From the NCBI GenBank assembly GCA_964471945.1, contig CAYYIJ010000009.1, positions 1-45,600 of the forward strand: 45,600 bases of DNA, read 5' to 3'. The position numbers and the translations under genes were made by a program. The notes below the pieces were generated by a model. The model ran no database searches. It was not told where the DNA came from and worked only from the letters and a program-made list of their open reading frames with translations. This document shows positions 1-8,575 of this stretch, piece after piece. The stretch's first letter is position 1. Each line of letters starts with the position of its first letter. This DNA is from JASEHD01 sp964471945. GTDB lineage: Bacteria > Bacteroidota > Ignavibacteria > UBA10030 > SZUA-254.

Positions 1-5
1 AACAG

Positions 6-26
6 ACTCCCGCAGCAGGCGGGAGT
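6..26. repeat. REP-like palindrome at left edge
   Basis: A perfect 8-bp inverted repeat, ACTCCCGC and GCGGGAGT, is separated by AGCAG. The following bases (cggaatgacg) have the look of a dispersed intergenic repeat. There is no T-run, so it is not a convincing terminator. No gene is visible from 1 to 110. Confidence 0.5.
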
Positions 27-110
27 TCGGAATGACGGGTATGGTTTTATAATATAGGGAACAGATGAAGATTTATAGCATCAGTTCGTGATGGAAATAT
101 TCTTCGACGA

Positions 111-368
111 TTATTTATCAGAATTGAGGGACGAGAAACCACCTTTTATTAATTCAATGGAAATATGAACTTCATCCTCCTTAAGAGAAATAACACCTTT
201 TCGAACTTGTAACATAATGATACGCCAGTCTTCTGGATGTCCGGCCGATCCGCCAATAATAGGATACAAACAATCAATGATTGGTTTTATTTTACCTGTC
301 GAAATATCACCAATATTAATTCTTGAGCAACCAAAAAGGAGACTTCTGAAAAATTCAAAACAATACAT
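111..368 (-). CDS. Small hypothetical protein, 85 aa
   Basis: I do not recognise this family with confidence. The translation looks protein-like rather than random: it has a compact core reading GDISTGKIKPIIDCLYP, then PEDWRIIMLQV. The spacing faintly recalls the D-x-DN-x-x-KP-x-x-D-x-L signature of RusA-like resolvases, but the acidic/Asn pair is not intact, so I assign no function. The ATG start lies directly beside an inverted repeat at 369-446, so the gene could be a 5'-truncated remnant. It is separate from the WYL regulator to its right and on the same strand. Confidence 0.4.
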   Translation of the reverse strand: MYCFEFFRSLLFGCSRINIGDISTGKIKPIIDCLYPIIGGSAGHPEDWRIIMLQVRKGVISLKEDEVHISIELIKGGFSSLNSDK

Positions 369-446
369 CTCGCAAAGCTCGCCAAGATCGCAAAGAAAAT
401 GTTGTGTTCAAAAATCAAACCTTGGCGCTCTTTGCGCCTTTGCGAG
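369..446. repeat. Imperfect inverted repeat, CTCGCAAAG...CTTTGCGAG
   Basis: The arms CTCGCAAAG (369-377) and CTTTGCGAG (438-446) are exact reverse complements. Inside them CGCAAAG-type and GCCAAG-type words recur on both sides (371-395 and 421-444), so the whole stretch can fold on itself. It fills most of the gap between the 85-aa ORF and the WYL regulator. I read it as a dispersed non-coding repeat. Confidence 0.5.
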
Positions 447-497
447 AAACAATATTTCAGATGTCTCAAAGCATTATTTAAATACAGAATCACAAAA

Positions 498-1349
498 TTA
501 AATAAGTATATCCCTAGCTATTTTTTGAATATTTTCATTCAGTTTCTTTGGCTCAATTACTCTCGCCAATCTCCCCCACGGCAAAATCCAATTCGTTATC
601 TCATACAATCCTGAAACTTTTGCTTGAAAAATAACCGAGCCATCTTTTTGCTTCTTAATCTTCTGGTTCATATGCCAATATCTGTTTATAATTACATTTG
701 CTATAGAGGGATCAAACCAAATCTTCACATTATATGTTTTCTCGTCATGCCAGCGTCCCCAAACATTCTCGTAATACTTTGAAATATCAAAATCCTTATC
801 GGGCTTAAACTTTTTATTTGTTAACTCAAGCTCATTCACATTCTCAATCAAATAATGGCGTAGCTGTTCAGCTTTCTCGTCATAGCCGAGTATAATCCAT
901 CTCTTTCCAAGAAGTGTTATCCCATAAGGATTAATTGAGCGTTTCTCAAATTTATTTGCTTGAACATTATAATAGTTAAATTTTAGCGAAAGGTTTTTAT
1001 CGATCGCACGGTTTATTGTAACGAAAATTGATATGATATCTTCTTTGCGACTTTTACACAACAAACCTAAACTTTTATGGAATATTGACTGAGAAGACGA
1101 GAAGGCAATATACATAGAAAGTAATTCTATTAATTTATGCTCCGTAATCTTATTTTCGAGTTTCAGTTTACCTCGTTCACTATGAACTGCTAATCCCCAT
1201 GAACGAAGCTGCAGCAAATCCCGCTCAATCGTCGCTTTACTGGTATTGAACATAACTTCAAGATCAAAGATCGAATACTCCCTTGGATGGTCTTGAATCA
1301 GCGAGAGCATCTCAATTTGTCTTTTAGTTGTTTGAATAATATTTGGCAT
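498..1349 (-). CDS. WYL-domain transcriptional regulator (HTH + WYL)
   Basis: A 283-aa DNA-binding regulator. Residues about 1-60 form a DeoR-like/HTH_11 winged helix (MPNIIQTTKRQIEMLSLI, then TSKATIERDLLQLRSWG as recognition helix). Residues about 115-180 form the WYL domain (SLKFNYYNV... NPYGITLLGKRWIILGYDE), which in this family senses a ligand, often nucleic acid. A C-terminal WCX-like part follows (residues 205-283). The ATG start is backed by AAGGAG about 6 nt upstream. It is a single gene whose 3' side faces the repeat-rich left edge. The family often controls DNA-damage or defence genes, but nothing next to it here shows its target. Confidence 0.85.
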   Translation of the reverse strand: MPNIIQTTKRQIEMLSLIQDHPREYSIFDLEVMFNTSKATIERDLLQLRSWGLAVHSERGKLKLENKITEHKLIELLSMYIAFSSSQSIFHKSLGLLCKSRKEDIISIFVTINRAIDKNLSLKFNYYNVQANKFEKRSINPYGITLLGKRWIILGYDEKAEQLRHYLIENVNELELTNKKFKPDKDFDISKYYENVWGRWHDEKTYNVKIWFDPSIANVIINRYWHMNQKIKKQKDGSVIFQAKVSGLYEITNWILPWGRLARVIEPKKLNENIQKIARDILI

Positions 1350-1383
1350 TTAATCTCCTTACATTTTTATAAAGGTAATGATT

Positions 1384-3798
1384 TTATCTCCAATCAACAA
1401 CCTCCCAATTCTTTCCATTCGATTCCAAGACAATCGCACCAGATTCATCGGTTCGGTAATATTCACAACCTATCTCTTTAAGCCGCTCTAGAACATCTTT
1501 CGAAGGATGGCCAAAACGATTATTAGTTCCAACGGAGATTATCGCTTTTGATGGCTGAATTTTTCTTAAATAATTCATTGTGGTCCCTGAACTGCTTCCA
1601 TGGTGCGCAACTTTCAAAACATCACTTTTTAGAAAATCACCGAAACATTTTGTTAAATAGGATTCAGCTTCTCGTTCGGTGTCGCCTGTAAGAAGCAGTG
1701 ATGTTTTACCATATACAATCTTTAATACTATCGATTGATTGTTCGATCCATATCCTGCAGCAAATTGCTGAGGAATAAATTCCCCTGTCGGATGAAGTAT
1801 ATATATCCTGTAATCGTTTGATTCATCAATCATTGTACCTCCAAGGGTAAAGATTCTATCTATTTCTAAGGAATCAATCAACCGCTCATATTCATCACAC
1901 AGCGATGACTGACATAAAATCCCCGGGTCTATCACTTCACCAACTTCAATGTTCCTAAAAATTGTAGGTACTCCGCCTAAGTGATCAGCATCTGGATGGG
2001 AAACAACCAATGCATCTATCCTTTTTATCCCTTTAGAATTCAATAATGGTATAATGAATCTTCTACCTGCATCTGCGGTAAAAGATTTAGGTCCTGCGTC
2101 AACTAACATATTTTTACCATTTGGAAATTCAACAAAGATTGCATCACCTTGCCCAACGTCGAGAAAAGTAACCTTAAGTGCATCAGGTTTATCGAATATA
2201 ATTCCCCAATAGATAAAAAAGTTTAATATCACAAATAATAGGATCATTGACCATTTCCGAACAATTTTTCTGTGAAACTCGAACAAGGCAATTATTCCCA
2301 TGAATAATCCGATGACTGTAAGTAGATTGATACGAATTGGAATAAAAGCAAACGATAAATTACCTCCCCAAGTAGTTAGCGTGAGTAAAATTGAACTCAG
2401 TATTGAAGCAACTTCAGCGAACACAGAACCAAGCCAAGTCGAAATCGCCGTCATGGCAGAAACAGTAAAACCAATTGCCAGAAGAATTCCCGATAAAGGA
2501 ACTGCAACCAAATTTAAGCCAATTCCTATAATTGGGATTTTATGAAAATAGTAAGCCGTAAGCGGAAGCGTTCCGATGGTTGCTGCGAGCGACACTGCAA
2601 TCGAAGCTATCAAATATTTTACAATCAGATTATTTTTCAGTTGATCAGGGAGAGTGTTACTCAAATTTGATACTTTCGGATATATATACGCTAAGGATAT
2701 TACTGCAGCGAATGAAAGTTGGAAACCAACATCGAATAAACCTTTGGCATCAACCAACAAAAATATCATCGCAGCTACAGCAACTGTGTTATACAAATCT
2801 GATTTTAATTCCATAGCTTTTGCACCGATAATAATGATTGCCATGATCACTGCTCTAACAACAGGCGGCTGCGCCCCAGTGAGATACATAAACCAAATTA
2901 GAGCTACGCTCGTGAGAACAGCACGTACTTTATCGGAGAAACGGAAAAAAGAAAATATTGTCCAAAATATGACTGTAACTAATCCAACGTTGAATCCAGA
3001 GACAGCAAGTATGTGCATTAAGCCAGAATTAATAAAAGCAGTTTTAACTTCCGGTGTCATTTCGCTTCGTTCACCAATAACTAAGCCCTTTAAAATTTTT
3101 GCTTCTTCTCCACCTACGAGCATATCGAGCATCTTGCTAATCCATTCCCGTGCTGAGTAAACTAATTTTGCCAACACCCAATTTCCCGAAAGGTCTGAAA
3201 TTAAAATATCATCTTCACATTGGAGAAACATTCGGGAATAAATATTATTAAGCAGCAGGTACTGTCGATAATCAAATTCATGAGGATTTCTCGGTGCTTG
3301 CAACGATTGTAAATTCCCATTTAACCAGACAACTTTTCCATATTCCAGAGATGAAATAGTTTCATCTGAAATATCAGAACGTCGGATACTCACAACAATG
3401 CCACCCTCCATTGCATTCGATACCGACCCAACCTTAACTGATTCAGCTTCAATGATGAATGTAACTCGATTTCCCTTTTTCACAGCACGATCTGCAATGG
3501 TTCCACAAACAAGTACATTGTTAATAGATGTATTTGTTATAATTTTCATTTCATGTTTGGGAAAATGCCTTGTATCGAATGTAATTTTCAACATCCCGAA
3601 TAAAACGATCATCAGAAAAAAGAAAATAGTTGATGTATTGATGAACTTTACATCATAAAGTCGTGTGATAACGAAAACAAATAAAGTGCAGATAAGACTT
3701 AAGGATATGGTCAATATCGAAAAGTGAACATACCATCCGATGATAATTCCTAAAATAAATGGAATACAAAATTTTATGGCTGGTCGAGTAGAAAGCAC
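1384..3798 (-). CDS. comEC: ComEC/Rec2-type competence protein (DNA uptake channel)
   Basis: An 804-aa polytopic inner-membrane protein expected to pass single-stranded DNA into the cytoplasm. It has an N-terminal membrane pair plus DUF4131-like OB region (residues about 1-190) and a hydrophobic Competence domain (about 225-500, beginning LAVSGFNVGLVTVIFW). A C-terminal metallo-beta-lactamase-like domain (about 535-804) carries SHPDADHLGG and AHHGSSSGT, the metal-binding motifs found in the nuclease-like domain of ComEC proteins. Length and domain order are normal for the full-length form. The start is GTG at 3798, 9 nt after the stop of the upstream metalloenzyme gene; no clear Shine-Dalgarno is seen. 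Confidence 0.93.
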   Translation of the reverse strand: MLSTRPAIKFCIPFILGIIIGWYVHFSILTISLSLICTLFVFVITRLYDVKFINTSTIFFFLMIVLFGMLKITFDTRHFPKHEMKIITNTSINNVLVCGTIADRAVKKGNRVTFIIEAESVKVGSVSNAMEGGIVVSIRRSDISDETISSLEYGKVVWLNGNLQSLQAPRNPHEFDYRQYLLLNNIYSRMFLQCEDDILISDLSGNWVLAKLVYSAREWISKMLDMLVGGEEAKILKGLVIGERSEMTPEVKTAFINSGLMHILAVSGFNVGLVTVIFWTIFSFFRFSDKVRAVLTSVALIWFMYLTGAQPPVVRAVIMAIIIIGAKAMELKSDLYNTVAVAAMIFLLVDAKGLFDVGFQLSFAAVISLAYIYPKVSNLSNTLPDQLKNNLIVKYLIASIAVSLAATIGTLPLTAYYFHKIPIIGIGLNLVAVPLSGILLAIGFTVSAMTAISTWLGSVFAEVASILSSILLTLTTWGGNLSFAFIPIRINLLTVIGLFMGIIALFEFHRKIVRKWSMILLFVILNFFIYWGIIFDKPDALKVTFLDVGQGDAIFVEFPNGKNMLVDAGPKSFTADAGRRFIIPLLNSKGIKRIDALVVSHPDADHLGGVPTIFRNIEVGEVIDPGILCQSSLCDEYERLIDSLEIDRIFTLGGTMIDESNDYRIYILHPTGEFIPQQFAAGYGSNNQSIVLKIVYGKTSLLLTGDTEREAESYLTKCFGDFLKSDVLKVAHHGSSSGTTMNYLRKIQPSKAIISVGTNNRFGHPSKDVLERLKEIGCEYYRTDESGAIVLESNGKNWEVVDWR

Positions 3799-3807
3799 TT
3801 TTAATGA

Positions 3808-4728
3808 TCAAAGTAAAAGATCGAGAATTGCGGGTGCAATCTGCGACAGGTTCTTTATTCGAGCTGTCAATTCACAATGCCCTTTCCCGATTGCAAATAG
3901 TGGGATAGGATTTCGGGTATGACTTTTTGTTGAGAGATCTTCGAGATTACCATGATCACTTACGATGATAAACAACATTGAATCATATTTTAACGAATTT
4001 AGTATGCCATCAAGGAAGCCATCTAATTTTTCAAGAACTTCTACCGCTTCACTTCTCGATTGGCTATGCCCGGCATGATCTGTAAAGAAATATTCATACA
4101 AAACAAAATTATTTCTTCTTGCAATATCAACAAGTCGTTTACCCGCTTCTTGTGTAGAAATAATTGGCATCTCCGGATAACCCAATTTATGCCATCTTTC
4201 ATTTGTAATATCGGCTGATAAAGCATTAGTAGAAACCAAACTGCTATGATCATTGAGCCGGTTTCCCGCCGATATCCATGAATGTGTTATCGCTGTAACG
4301 CGATGCTTCGATGAATTAAGATATTCAAAGTACTGCTTTGGAAAAGCGTTTGCGTAATAACATTTTTTACCTTTCGATTGTAGTCTTTTAAATAAACTCT
4401 TTTCTGCGACCAATGGCTTTAAGATTGAATAGAGATGTGGCCCAAAATGTTTATCGATATATCGGGGTGCATTGATGCCAGTAAGAAGTGAAGCTTGTCC
4501 TGTACCGCTTTGTGGCAAACCGGGAATTCCTAACGTTGCATTGATTGATTTTAATGACATTATTGAATTTGAGCGATGACAATTACGGAGATGAAACATT
4601 TCTCCGTCTAAGAGATCCTCCAGTGCCGGTAAGGAAGCCATGAAGAAAGGATTAGTATGGCTATTTTTCCTTCCTACACCAACGCCATCAAGGAAAACCA
4701 TTAAAACATGAGGTATCTTTTCGATCAT
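3808..4728 (-). CDS. Alkaline phosphatase/iPGM-superfamily metalloenzyme
   Basis: A predicted two-metal phosphohydrolase or phosphomutase of PF01676 type; substrate unknown. Metal-ligand motifs are in order: FLDGVGVG near the N-terminus, SGTGQASLLTG with the candidate Ser/Thr nucleophile, TDHAGHSQS, VSDHGNLED and SHTRNP. The last two are very like independent phosphoglycerate mutase, but at 306 aa the protein lacks the large transferase insert of iPGM. I chose the ATG at 4728 because it overlaps the upstream stop as ATGA, a usual coupled arrangement; an in-frame ATG at 4761 would add 11 residues. It lies between a degenerate MA-like peptidase and comEC. Confidence 0.8.
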   Translation of the reverse strand: MIEKIPHVLMVFLDGVGVGRKNSHTNPFFMASLPALEDLLDGEMFHLRNCHRSNSIMSLKSINATLGIPGLPQSGTGQASLLTGINAPRYIDKHFGPHLYSILKPLVAEKSLFKRLQSKGKKCYYANAFPKQYFEYLNSSKHRVTAITHSWISAGNRLNDHSSLVSTNALSADITNERWHKLGYPEMPIISTQEAGKRLVDIARRNNFVLYEYFFTDHAGHSQSRSEAVEVLEKLDGFLDGILNSLKYDSMLFIIVSDHGNLEDLSTKSHTRNPIPLFAIGKGHCELTARIKNLSQIAPAILDLLL

Positions 4729-5456
4729 TCTCTGACTGTTGATCTCAATGCGGTTACCCATGCCTTTTCTGTATCTTGAATTTTCTCGTTGAAAGATAGC
4801 TCAAAAACTTCTTCAAGAGTTTTTCCACTTTTAAACCTTTTTAACATAGAAACTACCCTATCATTTCCATAACGATCTATCATGAATTGAATAGTAAATG
4901 CGAGTTTTGCGTAGAGTTCTTTTATATCTTTCTTTGTCGATGCGCGATTGTAATCTTCTGCTAGATCGTTCAAGCTTGCGATGTTCACCCTTGCTGGTTT
5001 GCCATAACTCAAAAGATCGTTCTCAACATAAAGTGAATATGCTTCAGCAAGCCATTCTGGGCAAGTGGGGATTTTTTCTAATAAACCTTTTACAATCATT
5101 CTTGAAATCACGAATGACAGATTCTCTTTATGTGTAGGATCGCCTAAGTATAATAAATAAAATTTTCCCGCTCGATAATCTCCATCATCAAATGCACTCG
5201 ATTGGGATTCGGCGCGGAAGCGGCCGACTGTTTTAAGGATAAATATTTCAGATTTGCCGCCAAACGAAATCCCTATGTAATTTCGATAATGGTTGTATTT
5301 TGATTCCCAGATTTTACTGATTTCTTCTATCTCTTTTGTGGGTATAGCTTTTTCATACCTTAGATTAAAATTTGAAGTAGTGTACGTCTTATACGGTTTC
5401 ATTTGCATTCCAAGTATCATGAACACAAATATTATAAACATGAAACGAGTAACCAT
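4725..5456 (-). CDS. MA-like (gluzincin-fold) peptidase homologue lacking HExxH
   Basis: A 243-aa protein with an N-terminal hydrophobic segment (residues about 3-18) suggesting export or membrane anchoring. The layout matches Peptidase_MA_2-type proteins: an alpha/beta N-terminal part, the CPEWLAEAYSLYVEN motif (usually WL-x-EG-x-A-x-Y), then a helical tail containing FTIQFMIDRYG and a closing Trp motif. However, the helix that should carry HExxH reads SFVISRMIVKGLL, with no zinc-binding histidines. It is therefore probably catalytically dead, or works only as a binding scaffold. An AAAGGA Shine-Dalgarno precedes ATG 5456. It is translationally coupled to the metalloenzyme gene downstream. 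Confidence 0.65.
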   Translation of the reverse strand: MVTRFMFIIFVFMILGMQMKPYKTYTTSNFNLRYEKAIPTKEIEEISKIWESKYNHYRNYIGISFGGKSEIFILKTVGRFRAESQSSAFDDGDYRAGKFYLLYLGDPTHKENLSFVISRMIVKGLLEKIPTCPEWLAEAYSLYVENDLLSYGKPARVNIASLNDLAEDYNRASTKKDIKELYAKLAFTIQFMIDRYGNDRVVSMLKRFKSGKTLEEVFELSFNEKIQDTEKAWVTALRSTVRE

Positions 5457-5475
5457 AGGATCCTTTCTGTGTTAA

Positions 5476-5931
5476 TTATTTATTTTCTTTACTATCAATA
5501 ATAATTGTTACCGGACCTGTATTGATTAACTGGATATCCATCATAGCGCGGAATATTCCGGTTTTGACATTTTCAGTACCTATTTCATCCCGAAGATAAT
5601 AAACAAATTTATCATAAAGTTCCTCTGCAATTTCAGGTGATGCTGCATCAGTGAAACTCGGACGATTTCCCTTGTGCGTATCAGCATATAACGTGAATTG
5701 CGATATAACCAAAGCACTTCCAACTATATCCTTCACAGATAAATTCATTTTCTCTTGAGCATCCTCAAAAATCCGTGCATCGGCACAGCGATGGGCAAGG
5801 TATTTTGTATCCTCTTCGGTATCTCCTTGTTTTATGCCCAATAATATTAGTAAACCACGTTCAATAGCATTATGGAGATTTCCATCAATTGAAACACTTG
5901 CTTCCTTTACACGTTGGATTAATGCTCTCAT
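5476..5931 (-). CDS. dtd: D-aminoacyl-tRNA deacylase
   Basis: A 151-aa protein that hydrolyses D-amino acids (and glycine mischarged on tRNA-Ala) from tRNA in the cytoplasm. It is full length for the DTD family. The start MRALIQRVKEASVSIDG, the active-site SQFTLYAD, the KGNRPSF motif and the C-terminal NTGPVTIIIDS (the cross-subunit Gly-cisPro loop) are all present. It begins 3 nt after the end of prmC and is probably co-transcribed with it. Confidence 0.96.
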   Translation of the reverse strand: MRALIQRVKEASVSIDGNLHNAIERGLLILLGIKQGDTEEDTKYLAHRCADARIFEDAQEKMNLSVKDIVGSALVISQFTLYADTHKGNRPSFTDAASPEIAEELYDKFVYYLRDEIGTENVKTGIFRAMMDIQLINTGPVTIIIDSKENK

Positions 5932-5934
5932 ATT

Positions 5935-6822
5935 TTATTTCCAAATTGCTCGTACGACTCTTTCAATGCCATTGTAATCTTTGAATGTTTGAACATCAAT
6001 ATAATTATTGGATTTAAATATTTTAGGGACTGTGCTACCTTGATCATATCCTATTTCTAATAAGACAAAACCATTCGGATTTAGTAACTGCTTACCTTTC
6101 TCTGCAATTGCTTTATAAAACGTCAAACCATCCGCTTCATCTGTATTGGCAATTTTTGGCTCGAATATATTTATCTCCGGTTGTAACATCGCAAATTCTC
6201 TTTTAGAGATATATGGTGGATTGGATATAATCAAGTCATATTTATTTTTGAAATTTTCCGTTGATGACTTAAGTATATCCATTTTCATTAGCTCTATGCG
6301 ATCTCCAAATCGATGAAATTGAACATTTTCTCGGGCAACATCTAAAGTACCACTACACAAATCTATAGCATCTATATCAACATTTATTAAATAATGTGCA
6401 AGGCTAACAGCAATATTACTTGAACCTGTTCCAATATCGAGTATTGTCTTGATACGGTTTGAAACGTTTGTACATAACTCTATTGCACGCTCAACTAACA
6501 TTTCGGTCTCAGGACGAGGGATGAATACCCGTTGATCGACTTTAAAGCGAAGTCCCATAAACTCAGTCTCGCCTAAAATATATTGCAGCGGCTCATGTGA
6601 AAGTCGTCTTCTAAATGATGATTTAAAATTAATTAATTCTTTCGAGGAAAGGATTTTATCAAATTGCAAATAAAGATTGATTCTTGGACATTTCAAGATA
6701 TTGCACAACAACAGTTCTATGTTCAATCGAGCGTCATCGAAACCTTTTTCTTTCAGATAGTCAGTACTCCATTCTATAAGAGAAAGAATTGTCCAAGATT
6801 TTTTTGCTGTTGATATCTCCAT
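5935..6822 (-). CDS. prmC: Peptide chain release factor N5-glutamine methyltransferase
   Basis: A 295-aa SAM-dependent enzyme that methylates the GGQ glutamine of release factors RF1/RF2. The N-terminal helical domain includes LNIELLLCNIL and RRLSHEPLQYILGETEFMGL, which matches the conserved PrmC substrate-binding region. The Rossmann fold has ILDIGTGSSNIAVSLA, and the catalytic NPPY motif is present (IISNPPYI). I chose the ATG at 6822 (MEISTAKKSW); the open frame runs on to 6933, but the extra 37 residues are hydrophobic, unlike PrmC, and cross the hsp20 terminator. Confidence 0.94.
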   Translation of the reverse strand: MEISTAKKSWTILSLIEWSTDYLKEKGFDDARLNIELLLCNILKCPRINLYLQFDKILSSKELINFKSSFRRRLSHEPLQYILGETEFMGLRFKVDQRVFIPRPETEMLVERAIELCTNVSNRIKTILDIGTGSSNIAVSLAHYLINVDIDAIDLCSGTLDVARENVQFHRFGDRIELMKMDILKSSTENFKNKYDLIISNPPYISKREFAMLQPEINIFEPKIANTDEADGLTFYKAIAEKGKQLLNPNGFVLLEIGYDQGSTVPKIFKSNNYIDVQTFKDYNGIERVVRAIWK

Positions 6823-6888
6823 AAAATAAAATATTCGTTGAGATGAAGATAAGAAGGAGTTACAGAAAAAACAAATCATCACAAAATT

Positions 6889-6921
6889 AAAAAAAAAGGT
6901 GATAAGATCATTATCACCTTT
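6889..6921 (-). terminator. Intrinsic terminator of hsp20
   Basis: A perfect 11-bp stem, AAAGGTGATAA (6895-6905) with TTATCACCTTT (6911-6921), and a 5-nt loop. On the minus strand it is followed by a run of T residues (A-run 6889-6897 on the plus strand). It starts 25 nt after the hsp20 stop and separates it from prmC. Confidence 0.9.
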
Positions 6922-6945
6922 ATAAACTCTCACCAGCTTAAGAGT

Positions 6946-7413
6946 TTACTTTACTTTAACTTCGATTTCCTTCGGCTTTGCTTCTTCAAGCTTCGGGATA
7001 CTAATTGTCAATACACCATTGTTATATGATGCGTCAATTTTATCGCTTGCAACCGAAGCTGGTAGTGTAAACGAGCGCTGAAATGTGCCATAACTTCGTT
7101 CAACACGAAAGTAATTATCATCTTTCTTCTCGCTCTCCTGTTTCTTTTCACCCTTAATTGTTAAGACATCGTTTTGTACGATTATCTTTACATCTTTCTT
7201 ATCCACGCCGGGGAGATCGATCCTGATGTTAAAATCGTTTTCTCGTTCAACAATGTCAGCGGCGGGCATCAATGTATTCGATACCTCTTCATCTCGAACA
7301 TCGTTGCTAAAACGATTTAACATACGATCAAATTCTCTCTGTACATTTGCAAAGTTGATTAACGGGTGCCAAGATGTTACATCACGCACTGGGTTCCATC
7401 TAATTAATGTCAT
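6946..7413 (-). CDS. Hsp20/alpha-crystallin small heat-shock protein
   Basis: A 155-aa ATP-independent holdase chaperone that binds unfolding proteins and forms oligomers. The N-terminal region (MTLIRWNPVRDVTSWHPL) is followed by the alpha-crystallin domain at about residues 48-150, with DLPGVDKKDVKI, the YGTFQRSFTLP signature, and the A-x-x-x-N-G-V-L motif as YNNGVLTISIPK. The ATG has AAAGGAAAG about 9 nt upstream. It is monocistronic: a strong terminator follows and a 220-nt non-coding gap precedes. Heat or stress induction is expected from the family, but no operator (such as CIRCE) is visible. Confidence 0.96.
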   Translation of the reverse strand: MTLIRWNPVRDVTSWHPLINFANVQREFDRMLNRFSNDVRDEEVSNTLMPAADIVERENDFNIRIDLPGVDKKDVKIIVQNDVLTIKGEKKQESEKKDDNYFRVERSYGTFQRSFTLPASVASDKIDASYNNGVLTISIPKLEEAKPKEIEVKVK

Positions 7414-7633
7414 GAGTTATCTTTCCTTTCTTTATAAAATTAGAATATAAGTTTTTTAATTTTCATTTTTTAATGTTCTGATTTATATGTCTCAAACTAT
7501 GTGCCAGTGTATTAGATTAAAAAATTGAAAAGATTTAACGGATTGGAAAGATTGTATTTGACCTTTTGGCAGATGTGGGGATATTATTTCATAATCAATA
7601 GGACAAGATGGCAACTTTATGACAAAGAGGGCA

Positions 7634-8575
7634 TTAATGGGGAGATTCTAAGAATCGTTCAGCATCAATCGCTGCCATACAACCTGACCCTGCAGCGGTA
7701 ATTGCTTGACGGTAAATTGGGTCGGCAACATCTCCAGCAGCAAACACACCCTTAACACTTGTTCGTGTGCTTCCTGCTTGTGTGATAATGTAATCGTTAG
7801 AATTCATTTCCAACTGTCCCTGAAATATCTTTGTATTTGGTTGATGACCTATGCCAACAAAGTAGCCATCAGTTCGTTGTGTAGTTAACTCCCCGGTTAT
7901 CACATTCTTCACTCTAACACCCGCAATCGATTTTTTTCCACCTTCTGATTTACCAATTATTTCTACCACTTCTGAATTCCACAAGAAAGATATTTTCGAA
8001 TTATTCTTAGCCCGATCCTGCATGATTTTGGAAGCACGGAGTTGATCTCTTCGATGAACGATTGTTACCTTCGAAGCAAATTTTGTTAGGAAAGTAGCTT
8101 CCTCAATTGCAGTATCGCCTCCACCAACTACAACCACTTCAAGCCCCTTGAAGAAAAAACCGTCGCAGGTTGCACAACCAGAAACTCCATGCCCCATATA
8201 TTCTTTCTCCGATGGTAAACCTAACCATTTTGCTGAAGCGCCTGTAGCAATAATCAAAGAATCAGCAAGATTTTCTTGATCATTAGAATAAATTCTAAAG
8301 GGCCGTTTTGAAAGATCTACTTTTGAAATATCTTGAAACAATGTTTTTGCATTAAACTTTTCAGCTTGCTTCCTGAATAAATCCATCAATTCTGGCCCCA
8401 TAACTCCATGCGGGAATCCAGGAAAGTTTTCAACTTCAGTCGTGATTGTTAATTGTCCACCTGGCTGTAAACCTTCGAACACAAGCGGATTCAGATTTGC
8501 TCTGCCTGTATATATCGCCGCAGTCAAACCTGCAGGTCCAGAACCTATAATTATGACCTTATAATGATTTTCCAT
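7634..8575 (-). CDS. trxB: Thioredoxin-disulfide reductase
   Basis: A 313-aa FAD/NADPH enzyme that keeps cytoplasmic thioredoxin reduced. It has the FAD-binding GSGPAGLTAAIY, the redox-active CATC pair at about residues 135-138 (SGCATCDGFF), NADPH-binding GGGDTAIEEA and the second FAD motif GVFAAGDVAD. I chose ATG 8575 (MENHYKVIIIG) because AAAGGA lies just upstream; the frame is open to 8599. The start region overlaps the 3' end of queG by 17 nt. Its likely partners include the thioredoxin-like protein at 10896-11915. Confidence 0.96.
   Translation of the reverse strand: MENHYKVIIIGSGPAGLTAAIYTGRANLNPLVFEGLQPGGQLTITTEVENFPGFPHGVMGPELMDLFRKQAEKFNAKTLFQDISKVDLSKRPFRIYSNDQENLADSLIIATGASAKWLGLPSEKEYMGHGVSGCATCDGFFFKGLEVVVVGGGDTAIEEATFLTKFASKVTIVHRRDQLRASKIMQDRAKNNSKISFLWNSEVVEIIGKSEGGKKSIAGVRVKNVITGELTTQRTDGYFVGIGHQPNTKIFQGQLEMNSNDYIITQAGSTRTSVKGVFAAGDVADPIYRQAITAAGSGCMAAIDAERFLESPH

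Noticed and set aside
2654..3160. 168-aa plus-strand ORF inside comEC
   Set aside because: It is an antisense frame of a strongly supported membrane-protein gene and is not protein-like.
6823..6933. N-terminal extension of PrmC by 37 residues
   Set aside because: The extension is hydrophobic, unlike PrmC, and would need translation to start within the hsp20 terminator.
7488..7506. Sigma-54-like promoter upstream of hsp20 (TGGCAC, 5 nt, TTGA on the minus strand)
   Set aside because: The -24 half fits but the -12 half lacks the essential GC, and nothing else in the window supports sigma-54 control.
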